Source: JBBIPA01 sp037443085 (GTDB taxonomy: Bacteria; Chloroflexota; Dehalococcoidia; GIF9; UBA5629). From it: DNA of 64,000 nt. How positions within the stretch are numbered: the stretch's first letter is position 1; every line of letters starts with the position of its first letter. The position numbers and the translations under genes are program-made. The notes under the pieces are model-generated. The model made no database searches and had not been told where the DNA came from. It saw only the letters and a program-made list of their open reading frames with translations. This document shows positions 18,401-25,672 of this stretch, one piece after another. The stretch lies in contig JBBIPA010000003.1 in assembly GCA_037443085.1 (NCBI GenBank), forward strand, positions 44,259 through 108,258, given 5' to 3'.

Positions 18401-18561
18401 AGACGGAAGAAGAAGAATGGAAGCAGCAAGGTCGTGTAGAAGTACCCACGCTTCCCACTGAACAAAGAAAACGCAGCTTCGAAGAAATCGAGCTTAGCTT
18501 CGGAGAAGATATTGCCATACAGGAAGCCAAACGATGCTTGAGATGCGACCTCGAGAAATAA
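15499..18561 (+). CDS. NuoF-GltD fusion flavoprotein (NADH module plus NfnB/GltD-like NAD(P)H-FAD module)
   Basis: 1020 residues. Residues 1-95 form a thioredoxin-like [2Fe-2S] domain (C10, C15, C46, C50). A NuoF core follows, with the FMN loop GLRGRGGAGFPTGRKW from G161, the NADH loop CNADEGDPGAFMDR from C191, an SLBB domain and the [4Fe-4S] motif C453-x2-C456-x2-C459 with C496/C499 beyond. From about residue 534 the chain becomes a GltD-type unit: cysteine motifs (CQHTCPVG, CGRICHHPCEGRC), the FAD motif VVGAGPTG at about 638, the NAD(P)H motif VIGGGNVALD at about 771 and the GGDFVTGPG segment. Two pyridine-nucleotide sites with different flavins in one chain suggest transhydrogenase or electron-bifurcating chemistry, as in Nfn-type enzymes. 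No frameshift or start signal separates the halves, so the fusion is real. Confidence 0.92.
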   Translation: MPEQKIILVCQGTGCISSGSDIVYAALKAAVTQHKLKNVSVDFTGCHGFCEQGPNVVIEPGGIFYTHVQAEDAPDIITSHLRDGKHVERLFYVDPSTGKAIPQYNEINFYQKQQRVILRNCGHINPENIDDYISRGGYQALKKALLKMKPEEVIEEIKGSGLRGRGGAGFPTGRKWEFCRNSPGDIKYVICNADEGDPGAFMDRSILEADPHAVIEGLTIAGYAIGAAEGYIYVRAEYPLAVKRFYAALEQASTKGFLGNNILNSGVNFIIHVKEGAGAFVCGEETALMASIEGKRGMPRPRPPFPAQFGLDGKPSNINNVKTMATVPIIIDKGAEWFSKIGTEKSPGTAVFALTGKIANSGLVEVPMGTPLSNIIFDIGGGIPRGRSFKAVQTGGPSGGCIPARFIDTPVEYDTLAKLGSIMGSGGMVVLDEATCMVEVARYFLSFTQTESCGKCVPCRLGTRQMLEILTRITQGRGETSDLDTLLAIARTVKDCSLCGLGQTCPNPVLTTLNYFRDEYEAHIKDKKCPAAVCDALMISPCQHTCPVGINIPKYVAHIAAGEYLESIQTIRDRNPFAAVCGRICHHPCEGRCRRGELDAPVAIRSLKRFSADWYAEHFTELPPPEPFPRTKPQNIAVVGAGPTGLSCAYYLAQLGYGVTVFEALPVGGGMLSVALPEFRLPQKIIQEDIDYITKRGVKIKYDTPINVNLTVEDLKKDGFIAVFIAAGAQRSQRLGIPGEVEDLEGFYYGLRFLRDIKVGKTVKVGHKVAVIGGGNVALDAARTALRLGADDVEIFYRRSREEMPVTEIEYDEAVAEGIDINFLVSPTRIVSDKWKVTGLQCVRMQLGEMDESGRRRPVAIPGSDFLASADTVIAAVGQAPDLSFLPPDSALERTRWETLKVDSHTLSTNIPGVFAGGDFVTGPGMVIHAIAAGKRGALAIDKYLRGDTTWIEMYDIKTEVILPAAAKTEEEEWKQQGRVEVPTLPTEQRKRSFEEIELSFGEDIAIQEAKRCLRCDLEK

Positions 18562-18619
18562 ATCAACAGCCCGCAGCGGGGATTGAAAGGGGCAAAGCCC
18601 ATTTTACAACTGACTTCAT

Positions 18620-18648
18620 CCCCTCTCTCCTTGATAGGGAGAGAGGGG
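18620..18648. repeat. Perfect 11-bp inverted repeat in the operon spacer
   Basis: CCCCTCTCTCC at 18620-18630 pairs with GGAGAGAGGGG at 18638-18648 around a 7-base loop. GCAAGGGGTGAGAGG follows instead of a T-run. It looks like a dispersed palindromic element or an mRNA-processing/stability hairpin between the NuoF-GltD and MetV genes. Confidence 0.5.
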
Positions 18649-18697
18649 CAAGGGGTGAGAGGTTGTTACAAACCTTACTGGCTGCCTAAGGAGGACT

Positions 18698-19345
18698 TTG
18701 ATGAAATCTATTACCAAGCAGAAACCATTCGATGAAATAATGAAGCTCTTGGAAGGCTGTGACCGGGTCTTCATTACAGGCTGCGGCACCTGTACTACTA
18801 TGACCAAAACTGGCGGCATTGACCAGGTTCTGGAAATGAAGCAGTGGCTGCAGGATACCGGCAAGCTGGTAACCGGCTGGGTGGTGATTCCCACCAGTTG
18901 CGACGATATGACCGAGACGCACCTCAAGGAGAGCAGTGCCGCCATCCAGAATACCAACTGCATCCTGGTCATGTCCTGTGCGCTGGGATTATTTAAGATA
19001 AACTCCTACATAAGCAAGCGCGCCGTGCCCGCAGTGGATACCTTATTCATCGGCGTTGAGGATGTGCCCGGCAACTTCTACGAAGTCTGTGCCCAGTGCG
19101 GCCAGTGTGTCCTGGGCTTTACTGCAGGTATTTGCCCCATCACCTTCTGCCATAAAAGCCTGCTTAATGGCCCCTGCGGCGGCACCAACAAGGGCAAATG
19201 CGAGGTAGATAAAGACAAGGACTGTGCCTGGACGCTTATCTATAATCGACTCAAGGAGCAGAACAGGCTGGATTTGATGCGCCAGCACCTGCCGCCCAAG
19301 AACTACCAAGCAGCGCCCAAACCGCGAAAGATTAAAATCGCTTGA
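18698..19345 (+). CDS. metV: MetV-like zinc/Fe-S subunit of methylene-THF reductase
   Basis: 215 residues. The N-terminal part (FDEIMKLLEGCDRVFITGCG, then CTTM) and the cysteine-rich C-terminus (CAQCGQCVLGFTAGICPITF, then NGPCGGTNKGKCE) match the MTHFR C-terminal / MetV family. In acetogens MetV partners MetF and is needed to assemble or feed electrons to it. The metF gene follows at once, and the TGA overlaps a potential upstream metF TTG. AAGGAGG precedes the ATG. Acetogen MetVF can associate with flavin or heterodisulfide-reductase-like electron donors; here the adjacent candidate donor is the NuoEF-GltD module. Confidence 0.87.
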   Translation: MMKSITKQKPFDEIMKLLEGCDRVFITGCGTCTTMTKTGGIDQVLEMKQWLQDTGKLVTGWVVIPTSCDDMTETHLKESSAAIQNTNCILVMSCALGLFKINSYISKRAVPAVDTLFIGVEDVPGNFYEVCAQCGQCVLGFTAGICPITFCHKSLLNGPCGGTNKGKCEVDKDKDCAWTLIYNRLKEQNRLDLMRQHLPPKNYQAAPKPRKIKIA

Positions 19346-19362
19346 GCGAAGGAGATACCGCC

Positions 19363-20250
19363 ATGACAATGCGCTTTAAAGAAGCTCTTAACTCCAGCAA
19401 ATTCGTCATCACCAGCGAGATCGGCCCACCCAAGGGCACTAACCTGGAGAAGATGTTCCACCACATCGAGCTGCTCAAGGATAAAGTGGATGGACTAAAT
19501 GTGACCGACCACCAGAGCTCAGTGATGCGCTTCCCCTCCATAGGCGGCTGCCTGGCTATTAGAGAACGCGGCGGTGAGCCTATACTGCAAATGACCTGCC
19601 GCGACCGCAACCGGCTGGCGCTCCAGGCCGAGCTACTTCTCGCCTATACCCGCGGTATTACCAATGTTCTCTGCCTCACTGGCGATGCCGTGCCGGTGGG
19701 CGACCATAAAGAAGCTAAAGGCGTCTTCGACCTGGATTCACTGCAATTGCTGGAAACCGTCCGCCTCCTGGAATCGGGCAAAGACCTCGGCAGCAACGAC
19801 CTCGATGGCGCCGTGAAATTCTGTGCCGGGGCTACCGTTACCCCCGAAGCCAACCCCATCGAACCACAGCTGATTAAATTCGAGAAGAAAGTGAAGGCTG
19901 GAGCCGACTTCTTCCAGACTCAGGCAATTTACGACCTGGACAACTTCGCCAGGTTCATGAAACATGCCCGACAGTTTCCTGTCAAAATACTCGCCGGCAT
20001 TGTGCTGCTGGTATCGGCGCGGATGGCAAAATACATGACCGAAAACGTGCCCGGCATTTTTGTGCCCCAGAAGCTGATTGACGAGCTTGCCGCTGCCCCC
20101 AAGGGCGAAGCGCTTAACAAGGGCATCGAAATCGCCGGCCGCATGATTGCCACCCTGAAAAAAGAGGGCTTATGCGATGGTGTCCACATCATGGCTATCG
20201 GCAAAGAAGAGGTCGTCCCCGACATCCTCAAAGCCGCCGGCATTTCCTAA
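19363..20250 (+). CDS. metF: Methylenetetrahydrofolate reductase
   Basis: 295 residues from ATG 19363, chosen because AAGGAG (19349-19354) lies 8 bp upstream; the in-frame TTG at 19342 overlaps the metV stop and lacks such a site. TIM-barrel features are visible: FVITSEIGPPKGTN at the N-terminus, the catalytic-glutamate region and the FAD/folate segments (CRDRNRLALQAELL, NVLCLTGD, FFQTQAIYD). It reduces 5,10-methylene-THF to 5-methyl-THF in the cytoplasm, a step of the methyl branch of the Wood-Ljungdahl pathway and of methionine synthesis. The metV linkage favours the former. No methyltransferase or CODH/ACS gene is in the window. Confidence 0.93.
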   Translation: MTMRFKEALNSSKFVITSEIGPPKGTNLEKMFHHIELLKDKVDGLNVTDHQSSVMRFPSIGGCLAIRERGGEPILQMTCRDRNRLALQAELLLAYTRGITNVLCLTGDAVPVGDHKEAKGVFDLDSLQLLETVRLLESGKDLGSNDLDGAVKFCAGATVTPEANPIEPQLIKFEKKVKAGADFFQTQAIYDLDNFARFMKHARQFPVKILAGIVLLVSARMAKYMTENVPGIFVPQKLIDELAAAPKGEALNKGIEIAGRMIATLKKEGLCDGVHIMAIGKEEVVPDILKAAGIS

Positions 20251-20390
20251 CGTTCGTTGCCTTTGCTCATTATTAATCCTCTATATCCTTGTTAAGAAGA
20301 GACTGGGCAGGGAGTGAGAGGTTTATTTACCCTCGAGCCTGAACTTCTGTTATGATGTAATGCATAATGCCAGCACGGAGGTAGCCAGCC

Positions 20391-20783
20391 ATGAAAACCA
20401 AAACCATCAAGCAGTCTGTGAAATTCCAGGCCATGCCTCACCAGATCTACGAGGCTTTAATGGACTCTCGCCAGCATTCCAAATTCAGCGGCGGCAAAGC
20501 GGTCATCGGCAAGAAAAAAGGCGCCAAATTTACTGCCTACGATGGTTACATCGAGGGCGTTATCTTAGACCTTGTCCCCGACCAGAAAATAGTCCAGTCA
20601 TGGCGTGGCAGTGACTGGCCCAATGGCCACTATTCGGAGGCTACCTTCCTGTTGAAAGAAGCTGGCAACGGCACCATCCTGGAGTTTACCCAGACCGGCG
20701 TTCCCGAGCAGTTCTACGAGGACATCAGCCAGGGCTGGTATGACTTTTACTGGACGCCCATGAAAGAAATGCTGGAGAAATAA
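20391..20783 (+). CDS. SRPBCC/AHSA1-family protein
   Basis: 130 residues with the START-like fold of the AHSA1 group: IYEALMDSRQHSKFSGGKAV, then a YIEGVILDLVPDQKIVQSWR strand pair and an EFTQTGVPEQFYEDI tail near the C-terminal helix (GWYDFYWTPMKEML). Members bind hydrophobic ligands or act as Hsp90 co-chaperone-like proteins; no ligand can be named. GGAGG at 20378-20382 supports the ATG. TATGAT at 20351-20356 is a possible -10 box, but a convincing -35 is lacking. Confidence 0.85.
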   Translation: MKTKTIKQSVKFQAMPHQIYEALMDSRQHSKFSGGKAVIGKKKGAKFTAYDGYIEGVILDLVPDQKIVQSWRGSDWPNGHYSEATFLLKEAGNGTILEFTQTGVPEQFYEDISQGWYDFYWTPMKEMLEK

Positions 20784-20824
20784 ACCCAAAGAACCCGGGA
20801 ATTGGTCTGCTAAAAAGTAGCCGG

Positions 20825-21847
20825 CTACTTTGCCGCCACCTTGCTCCACTCGTCGATAAACCTCAGCGCGTCCTTGATTCTCGGAGATAGAGAGGGGTCT
20901 TGGGACAGCTCAGCAGTTTTGCTATAATCGGCAATTGCCTGTGTCAGCGACTCTTTCAGAGTACCTGAACCTGGCAATGGCATAGCCTGCCCCGAAACTA
21001 TCTCAATGACCTTCTGATAATCGGTAATAACCCGGTCCCATTGCGCTTGTTTACCCAAAGCCCAATCCTTATTCCAGTCTCCACGGTTCAGCTTCGGGTC
21101 CAGCGCATATACTTTGTCCAGGTCGGCAATGGCGCGTGCCCACTGTGCCTTCTTGAAATAGGCAAAACCACGGTTCATATAGGCTTCAGCCACAACAGGA
21201 ACTGGCTCTGCGGCATGAACCAAGTCAGGAGCAGCAAAGAACTCCCACTGCATCTGGCGAACATAGACCCAGCCGATACCATCATAAGCTTTGGTTATGC
21301 CTGAGTCACTCTCCCACAACTGGTACAGAAGAAGCTGCGAGGGCTGGTCCCACTGAGCCTTAATGGCATAGCACCAGCCACGAAAACTGTACGCCCTCGC
21401 CAGCCCCTTGTCGAACTCAATCGCCCTGCTGAAATTAGCTATCGCCCGGTCATACGCGCCAGTGACAGCATCAGACAATCCCAAATAATAATAGGCAATG
21501 GCAGATTTAGCGTCCAGCTCTATGGCTTTTAACAAGTCATCATCCGTTTTCGCCGTAGCACCCAGGGTAAAATAGTAAGCCCTGCCCCGGGAGACATATG
21601 CCTCCGCCAGCCTGGGGTCAAGCCCGATTGCCGTTGTGTATTCCTCAACAGCCTTACCGTAAGCTCCCTGATTGAAATGCACATTTCCCTGCTCCACATG
21701 CCTTTTCGCCCTATGCGAAGCCATTTCCGGCGATACCGCAGACCGACCGGGCGCAGGTTGACCTGTCGTCGCCTGCCCGGTGCACTGCGACGGTGGCACC
21801 AAGATAATACAGGCAAGCAACAAAATGCTTAACTTATGCTTCAACAT
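20825..21847 (-). CDS. TPR-repeat secreted/lipoprotein
   Basis: 340 residues from ATG 21845-21847, preceded by GAGGGG; a frame extension to 21889 lacks this signal. A hydrophobic signal (KLSILLLACIILVPPSQC) suggests export, perhaps as a lipoprotein, although the bases around the cysteine fit a lipobox only loosely. At least five tetratricopeptide repeats follow (for example HFNQGAYGKAVEEYTTAIGL and YDRAIANFSRAIEFDKGLAR). TPR proteins scaffold complexes, so the role is open. Confidence 0.82.
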   Translation of the reverse strand: MLKHKLSILLLACIILVPPSQCTGQATTGQPAPGRSAVSPEMASHRAKRHVEQGNVHFNQGAYGKAVEEYTTAIGLDPRLAEAYVSRGRAYYFTLGATAKTDDDLLKAIELDAKSAIAYYYLGLSDAVTGAYDRAIANFSRAIEFDKGLARAYSFRGWCYAIKAQWDQPSQLLLYQLWESDSGITKAYDGIGWVYVRQMQWEFFAAPDLVHAAEPVPVVAEAYMNRGFAYFKKAQWARAIADLDKVYALDPKLNRGDWNKDWALGKQAQWDRVITDYQKVIEIVSGQAMPLPGSGTLKESLTQAIADYSKTAELSQDPSLSPRIKDALRFIDEWSKVAAK

Positions 21848-21927
21848 GCAGTCCCCTCTGTTCACAAAACTTCTGCATATTATACACACAGACAGAACGG
21901 ATAAAAAGCGAAATCCTTCTATAAATC

Positions 21928-21955
21928 GTAGGGGCGATTCATGAATCGCCCCTAC
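21928..21955. repeat. Perfect 28-bp palindrome
   Basis: GTAGGGGCGATTCA at 21928-21941 is followed immediately by its exact reverse complement to 21955. It lies between two minus-strand genes, with no T-run. This sequence resembles a short palindrome that I remember as common in intergenic DNA of many bacteria. It is probably a mobile REP-like unit. Confidence 0.7.
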
Positions 21956-21982
21956 AGCATACTGCCATTGCTCACCATCACA

Positions 21983-22840
21983 CTACCTCAAAAACCGTAC
22001 TTTCCCGGCATCTATCACCTCAAAAGAACCCGTCACTCCGTTGACATCAACCTGGTAACTGCCTGGCGCCTCTGCTGAAGTAATAAAGGTAATTTCCTGG
22101 CTCTCCCAGGGCATCAGGTTCACCTCCTGGGAATCCTTAACACCGCCGTTAATCTTCAGCTCCACCTTGTCCCGCACATTGCCCATAACAATATTGGCTA
22201 CGGTGACGATAATGCCCACACTGCCGCCTTCCACAATACGGGCAGGCATAATCTGCAAGCCGCTGACTTTGGTCACTGGCGGCGGAGGTGGCGGTGGTTG
22301 AGGCGGAGGTGGCGGCGGTATCGGCTCAGGAGGCGGCGCTTCATCAGCAACAGGTGCTGCTGTCATATCAGGTATGGGTTGCCCTGCAGACTGCTTTTTA
22401 GACGTTCCAAAGCCCAAACCCAGTATCTTCATTCCTTCTTCAGCAGCGCCTCCCAGCTCTGTAGAACCAGTAGCATTGAGGTATGTTTGCAGTTCCGAGA
22501 TTCGTTTCTCCAGCTCCATCAACTGCCTCTTCGGACCTTTCTCCTTGGCTAGATAAGTATCAGACGATAGTTGCCCTACTTTAAACCTGGCTTCCAGATA
22601 ACCCAGTTCCTGCTTAAGCACTTCCAGCTTACTCTGCTTGCCATCAAGCTCTTTCTTAACAGCATTCTTGGCGCTGTTTATCTCAGAGATGGCGTCGTCC
22701 CGCATCTGGTTATACTCTATCTTCAGCACGCGGTACTGGGCATCTCCTACGTTCTTCTCCTCTTTCAGCTTCTCCAGGTTCGCCAGGTATGTCTCAGCCT
22801 TTTCCTTCCGGAAAAACGCCGCCCTTAACTTATCCTGCAT
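21983..22840 (-). CDS. Coiled-coil protein with proline-rich linker and CARDB-like domain
   Basis: 285 residues. Residues 1-120 are strongly charged and heptad-like (a long coiled coil). A variable linker follows, then a polyproline tract around 185-205 (runs of P with E, I and Q) and a C-terminal beta-rich domain (LQIMPARIVEGGSVGIIVTV, then SYQVDVNGVTGSFEV) like CARDB/Ig adhesion modules. There is no signal peptide or membrane segment. A CARDB-type domain also occurs in the decayed lipoprotein at 6915. Function unknown. Confidence 0.75.
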   Translation of the reverse strand: MQDKLRAAFFRKEKAETYLANLEKLKEEKNVGDAQYRVLKIEYNQMRDDAISEINSAKNAVKKELDGKQSKLEVLKQELGYLEARFKVGQLSSDTYLAKEKGPKRQLMELEKRISELQTYLNATGSTELGGAAEEGMKILGLGFGTSKKQSAGQPIPDMTAAPVADEAPPPEPIPPPPPPQPPPPPPPVTKVSGLQIMPARIVEGGSVGIIVTVANIVMGNVRDKVELKINGGVKDSQEVNLMPWESQEITFITSAEAPGSYQVDVNGVTGSFEVIDAGKVRFLR

Positions 22841-22994
22841 CCTTGTAACTCCTGCATAGCTTATGTCAGCTATTCTGCCTACAGATTATACATCGAGTCA
22901 AGGGCAAATTGCATATCTCCTCCGCAGAATCAAAATGATCCAACCAAGGCCACTATCTAATCGAAGCCCCAAATCAGAGAGAGCGCACGAGAAT

Positions 22995-23201
22995 TCACCC
23001 GAATATCTTGCCGCATTTGGCACATTCTTTCCTGTCGGAATATCCTGCCCAGCGCACATCGCTGCTGCCGCATTTATGGCATGTCTGCCCGCGGATTTTA
23101 GTGCGTTCGCTTCGCGACGGCCTTCGGGAAAACCAGACTATCACACCGATGACCACTATTACCAGAAGTATTATCAGCCAGGACAGGTAAGATATATCCA
23201 T
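22995..23201 (-). CDS. Small membrane protein with cytoplasmic zinc ribbon
   Basis: 68 residues. One transmembrane helix near residues 6-24 (WLIILLVIVVIGVIVWF) is followed by a basic stretch and a zinc ribbon with two CxxC pairs (CHKCGSSDVRW, then CAKCGKIFG). GGAG sits about 8 bp before the ATG. The paired cysteines and ordered domain layout argue for a real gene despite its size. The role is unknown; such proteins may anchor a regulator or redox partner at the membrane. Confidence 0.65.
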   Translation of the reverse strand: MDISYLSWLIILLVIVVIGVIVWFSRRPSRSERTKIRGQTCHKCGSSDVRWAGYSDRKECAKCGKIFG

Positions 23202-23249
23202 TCAAAACTCCGTCACAGAATTATTGTATTAATGGGAGAGTAAGACAAC

Positions 23250-23335
23250 TGGTGCCGAGGGAGGGACTCGAACCCACACTTCCTCGCGGAAAGCGGATTT
23301 TAAGTCCGCCGCGTCTACCATTCCGCCACCTCGGC
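23250..23335 (-). tRNA. tRNA-Leu(UAA)
   Basis: On the minus strand a GCCGAGG/CCTCGGC acceptor stem, a long variable arm (class II) and the anticodon loop CTTAAAA, giving UAA. CCA is encoded (23250-23252 complement). It is last in a six-tRNA minus-strand cluster. Confidence 0.93.
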
Positions 23336-23361
23336 ATATCAATCATACTGGAATGGAAAAC

Positions 23362-23437
23362 TGGAGGCGGCGAGCGGATTTGAACCGCTGCATAGGGGTT
23401 TTGCAGACCCCCGCCTTAACCACTTGGCTACGCCGCC
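23362..23437 (-). tRNA. tRNA-Cys(GCA)
   Basis: Acceptor GGCGGCG/CGCCGCC, T-arm GGTTCAAATCC and anticodon loop with GCA between a GGGG/CCCC-rich stem. CCA is encoded. Confidence 0.93.
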
Positions 23438-23448
23438 GTGGTACTCAA

Positions 23449-23523
23449 TGGAGCGGAAGACGAGATTCGAACTCGCGACCTCCTCCTTGGCAAGGAGGCA
23501 TTCTACCGCTGAACTACTTCCGC
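23449..23523 (-). tRNA. tRNA-Gly(GCC)
   Basis: Acceptor GCGGAAG/CTTCCGC, anticodon stem CCTCC/GGAGG with loop TTGCCAA, giving GCC; T-arm GAGTTCGAATCTC. CCA is encoded. Confidence 0.94.
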
Positions 23524-23575
23524 TCAGCTCTACGAAACCCCCACCCCCCTGCACCATCAGCCTTCAACAAGCTTA

Positions 23576-23663
23576 TGGTGCCGAGGAGGAGATTTGAACT
23601 CCTACGAGCTTACGCTCACCACCCCCTCAAGATGGCGTGTCTACCAGATTCCACCACCTCGGC
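23576..23663 (-). tRNA. tRNA-Leu(GAG)
   Basis: Class II tRNA with acceptor GCCGAGG/CCTCGGC and a long variable arm. The anticodon stem CCATC/GGTGG (one G-U pair) encloses TTGAGGG, giving GAG. CCA is encoded. Confidence 0.9.
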
Positions 23664-23665
23664 AC

Positions 23666-23741
23666 TGGCAGGGGTGGCAGGATTTGAACCCGCGACCTAC
23701 GGTTTTGGAGACCGTTGCTCTCCCAACTGAGCTACACCCCT
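23666..23741 (-). tRNA. tRNA-Trp(CCA)
   Basis: Acceptor AGGGGTG/CACCCCT, anticodon stem ACGGT/ACCGT with loop CTCCAAA, giving CCA; T-arm GGGTTCAAATCC. The 3' CCA is encoded. Confidence 0.93.
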
Positions 23742-23772
23742 AACAATATGACTGTATCTGTTAATTTTCAAG

Positions 23773-23846
23773 TACCCCTGGGGCGATTCGAACGCCCGAC
23801 ACGCGGTTTAGGAAACCGCTGCTCTATCCATCTGAGCTACAGGGGC
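23773..23846 (-). tRNA. tRNA-Arg(CCU)
   Basis: Acceptor GCCCCTG/CAGGGGT (G-U at the end pair), anticodon stem GCGGT/ACCGC with loop TTCCTAA, giving CCU; T-arm GGCGTTCGAATCGCC. Unlike the other five, no CCA is encoded after the discriminator. It is first in the cluster. Confidence 0.92.
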
Positions 23847-24108
23847 ACGCACGATGCAGGACTTCAATTTTGCCGCTGTCCCTGCCGCTTTGACGACCCC
23901 ACGGGGCAACACCTCATCAAGTAGTGCCATGGCGTCCTCCTGCATGCCAGATATTATATGCGAATAAGTGTCCATAGTAAAGGCCAAGTCTCTTCCAGGC
24001 TCTTACTTCTTCATGCTCATTTTTCGATTAGAAAAGACTAGTTATACTGCCATTTATTGAAAATAGCTCATGATACTGCTATAGTACTGGCACGGTTTCC
24101 AAGAAAAT

Positions 24109-24399
24109 ATGAGTGAATTAGAACAGGTTTCTAATCAGGAAAGACAAGAGGCGGAAAAGGGAACGAGGGAATCACGGATAAACGACCTTATCAGTGATAC
24201 CAGAAAATCTTTTAGCCTTGATGCCATTTACGCCCCTTATGCCAATAAAGAGCTAACGCAGCGCTATTTCACCAGCGAATTCGGCTTTAACAGTCCGCAA
24301 AGCCTGGTGGTCAGACGCTATCTCTGGCTATGCATTAAACTGATAGCATTGTATGTGGCAAAATCGTTTAACTGGCTCTTCCGCCGGAAACAGTCCTAA
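24109..24399 (+). CDS. Hypothetical protein with C-terminal hydrophobic segment
   Basis: 96 residues, not recognised. The N-terminal half is charged and probably helical (MSELEQVSNQERQEAEKG). A middle part (SFSLDAIYAPYANKELTQRY) is followed by a hydrophobic helix near residues 70-88 (LWLCIKLIALYVAKSFNWLF) and a basic end, a pattern of a small tail-anchored or amphipathic membrane protein. No strong ribosome site is seen. It is divergent from the tRNA cluster and convergent with the MFS gene. Coding character is plausible but unproven. Confidence 0.5.
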   Translation: MSELEQVSNQERQEAEKGTRESRINDLISDTRKSFSLDAIYAPYANKELTQRYFTSEFGFNSPQSLVVRRYLWLCIKLIALYVAKSFNWLFRRKQS

Positions 24400-24418
24400 A
24401 AGTCCAGCTTACAACGTT

Positions 24419-25672
24419 CTACGTTCTGGATCGTGACCTTATTGGAGACAGGATAATAGTCAGAACCAGACCAATAGCACCTATCACCGCAGTGAGAATA
24501 AATGCAGCCTGATAGCTTACGGTAATATCAAAGATATAAGCGGCTATAAACGGCCCCACCGCACCCCCTATGGTAAAAGCCAAGGAAAGAACCCCCAGAA
24601 TCAAGCCGATAGATTTTAATCCAAACACCGTTGCTACCAGCGGTGACTCGGAGGCAACACAATCGCCATAGCCAATTCCAAAAACAGCCGCAATTAAAAA
24701 TAGCATCCATATCTCTCTGGCGAACACCAGGCCAAGCACAGGCCCCGCCATCAGAGCAAAGCCGAGGATGAAAGCCCTCTGGTTGCCAATTCTATCCCCC
24801 ACACCACCGAGCACCACCCTGCCTATAATACTAGCTCCACCAATAGTAGCCAGAATATTGGCGGCAGTAGTCGGCGAAATATTAATATCGGTAGCGTAGG
24901 GAACCAGATGTACCTGAGCCGTGAGCACGCTAAATCCCAGGCAAAAGAACATGACAAAGATTATCCAGAACTGCTTCGTAACAATGGCTTCTTTGAAAGT
25001 AAAGAGCTTGACATCTGACACTGAGTCTTGTATGACAGCATTATTTGTGTCCGAAACTGTGTGTCCCGCCTCTGCTGAGTCACGCTTCAGGAACTGCGCA
25101 GATATAATAATAACTACCAGGGTAACGATGCCAAGCGTTATAAACGAAGCCCGCCAATCGTAAGTCAAAATTACCTGATTTGCCAGTGGCGGCACAAATA
25201 GTGAACCAATACCGATACCCACAGTAACGATACCTGTCATCATCGTTCTGCGTTCCACATATAATCTGGCAATCGTTGATGCTAATGAAGTAAATGTGGA
25301 AGTGCCGGCACCGATTAATATTCCGTAGAACAGATACAGTTGCCAGAACTCATTGATTTGTGACATTAACAAATACCCGCTGCCAGCCAGCAAGCCATTG
25401 ATACTCAGTACCAGACGGGGACCGTATTTATCAGTCAGGCCTCCCATGAAAATGCCAACAAACCCTGCTACCAGCCAGGAAAAGGAAAAAGCTCCTGACG
25501 TCATTGCCCTGGTCCAGCCGAACTCGTGGAGTATCGGCTTGAAAAATATGCCAAAAGAATAGTAAATACCCCAGGACACCATCATGATGAGAAAAGCAGC
25601 AATAACCACGGCATAATCTTTAAAAAACCGGCGGATTGCTGCGTAAATGTTTCTCGACTTTTCATTTGCCAT
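24419..25672 (-). CDS. MFS transporter, monocarboxylate/oxalate-formate antiporter-like
   Basis: 417 residues from ATG 25670-25672; an upstream extension to 25813 is in frame but not family-like. Twelve hydrophobic segments can be drawn. The loop after TM2 reads GGLTDKYGPRLVL, a variant of the MFS GxxxDRxGR signature, and GGVGDRIGNQRAF occupies the equivalent loop of the second half. The sequence style (SWGIYYSFGIFFKPILHEFG near the start) is that of the OFA/MCT group, which moves small carboxylates. Substrate unproven. Confidence 0.85.
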   Translation of the reverse strand: MANEKSRNIYAAIRRFFKDYAVVIAAFLIMMVSWGIYYSFGIFFKPILHEFGWTRAMTSGAFSFSWLVAGFVGIFMGGLTDKYGPRLVLSINGLLAGSGYLLMSQINEFWQLYLFYGILIGAGTSTFTSLASTIARLYVERRTMMTGIVTVGIGIGSLFVPPLANQVILTYDWRASFITLGIVTLVVIIISAQFLKRDSAEAGHTVSDTNNAVIQDSVSDVKLFTFKEAIVTKQFWIIFVMFFCLGFSVLTAQVHLVPYATDINISPTTAANILATIGGASIIGRVVLGGVGDRIGNQRAFILGFALMAGPVLGLVFAREIWMLFLIAAVFGIGYGDCVASESPLVATVFGLKSIGLILGVLSLAFTIGGAVGPFIAAYIFDITVSYQAAFILTAVIGAIGLVLTIILSPIRSRSRT

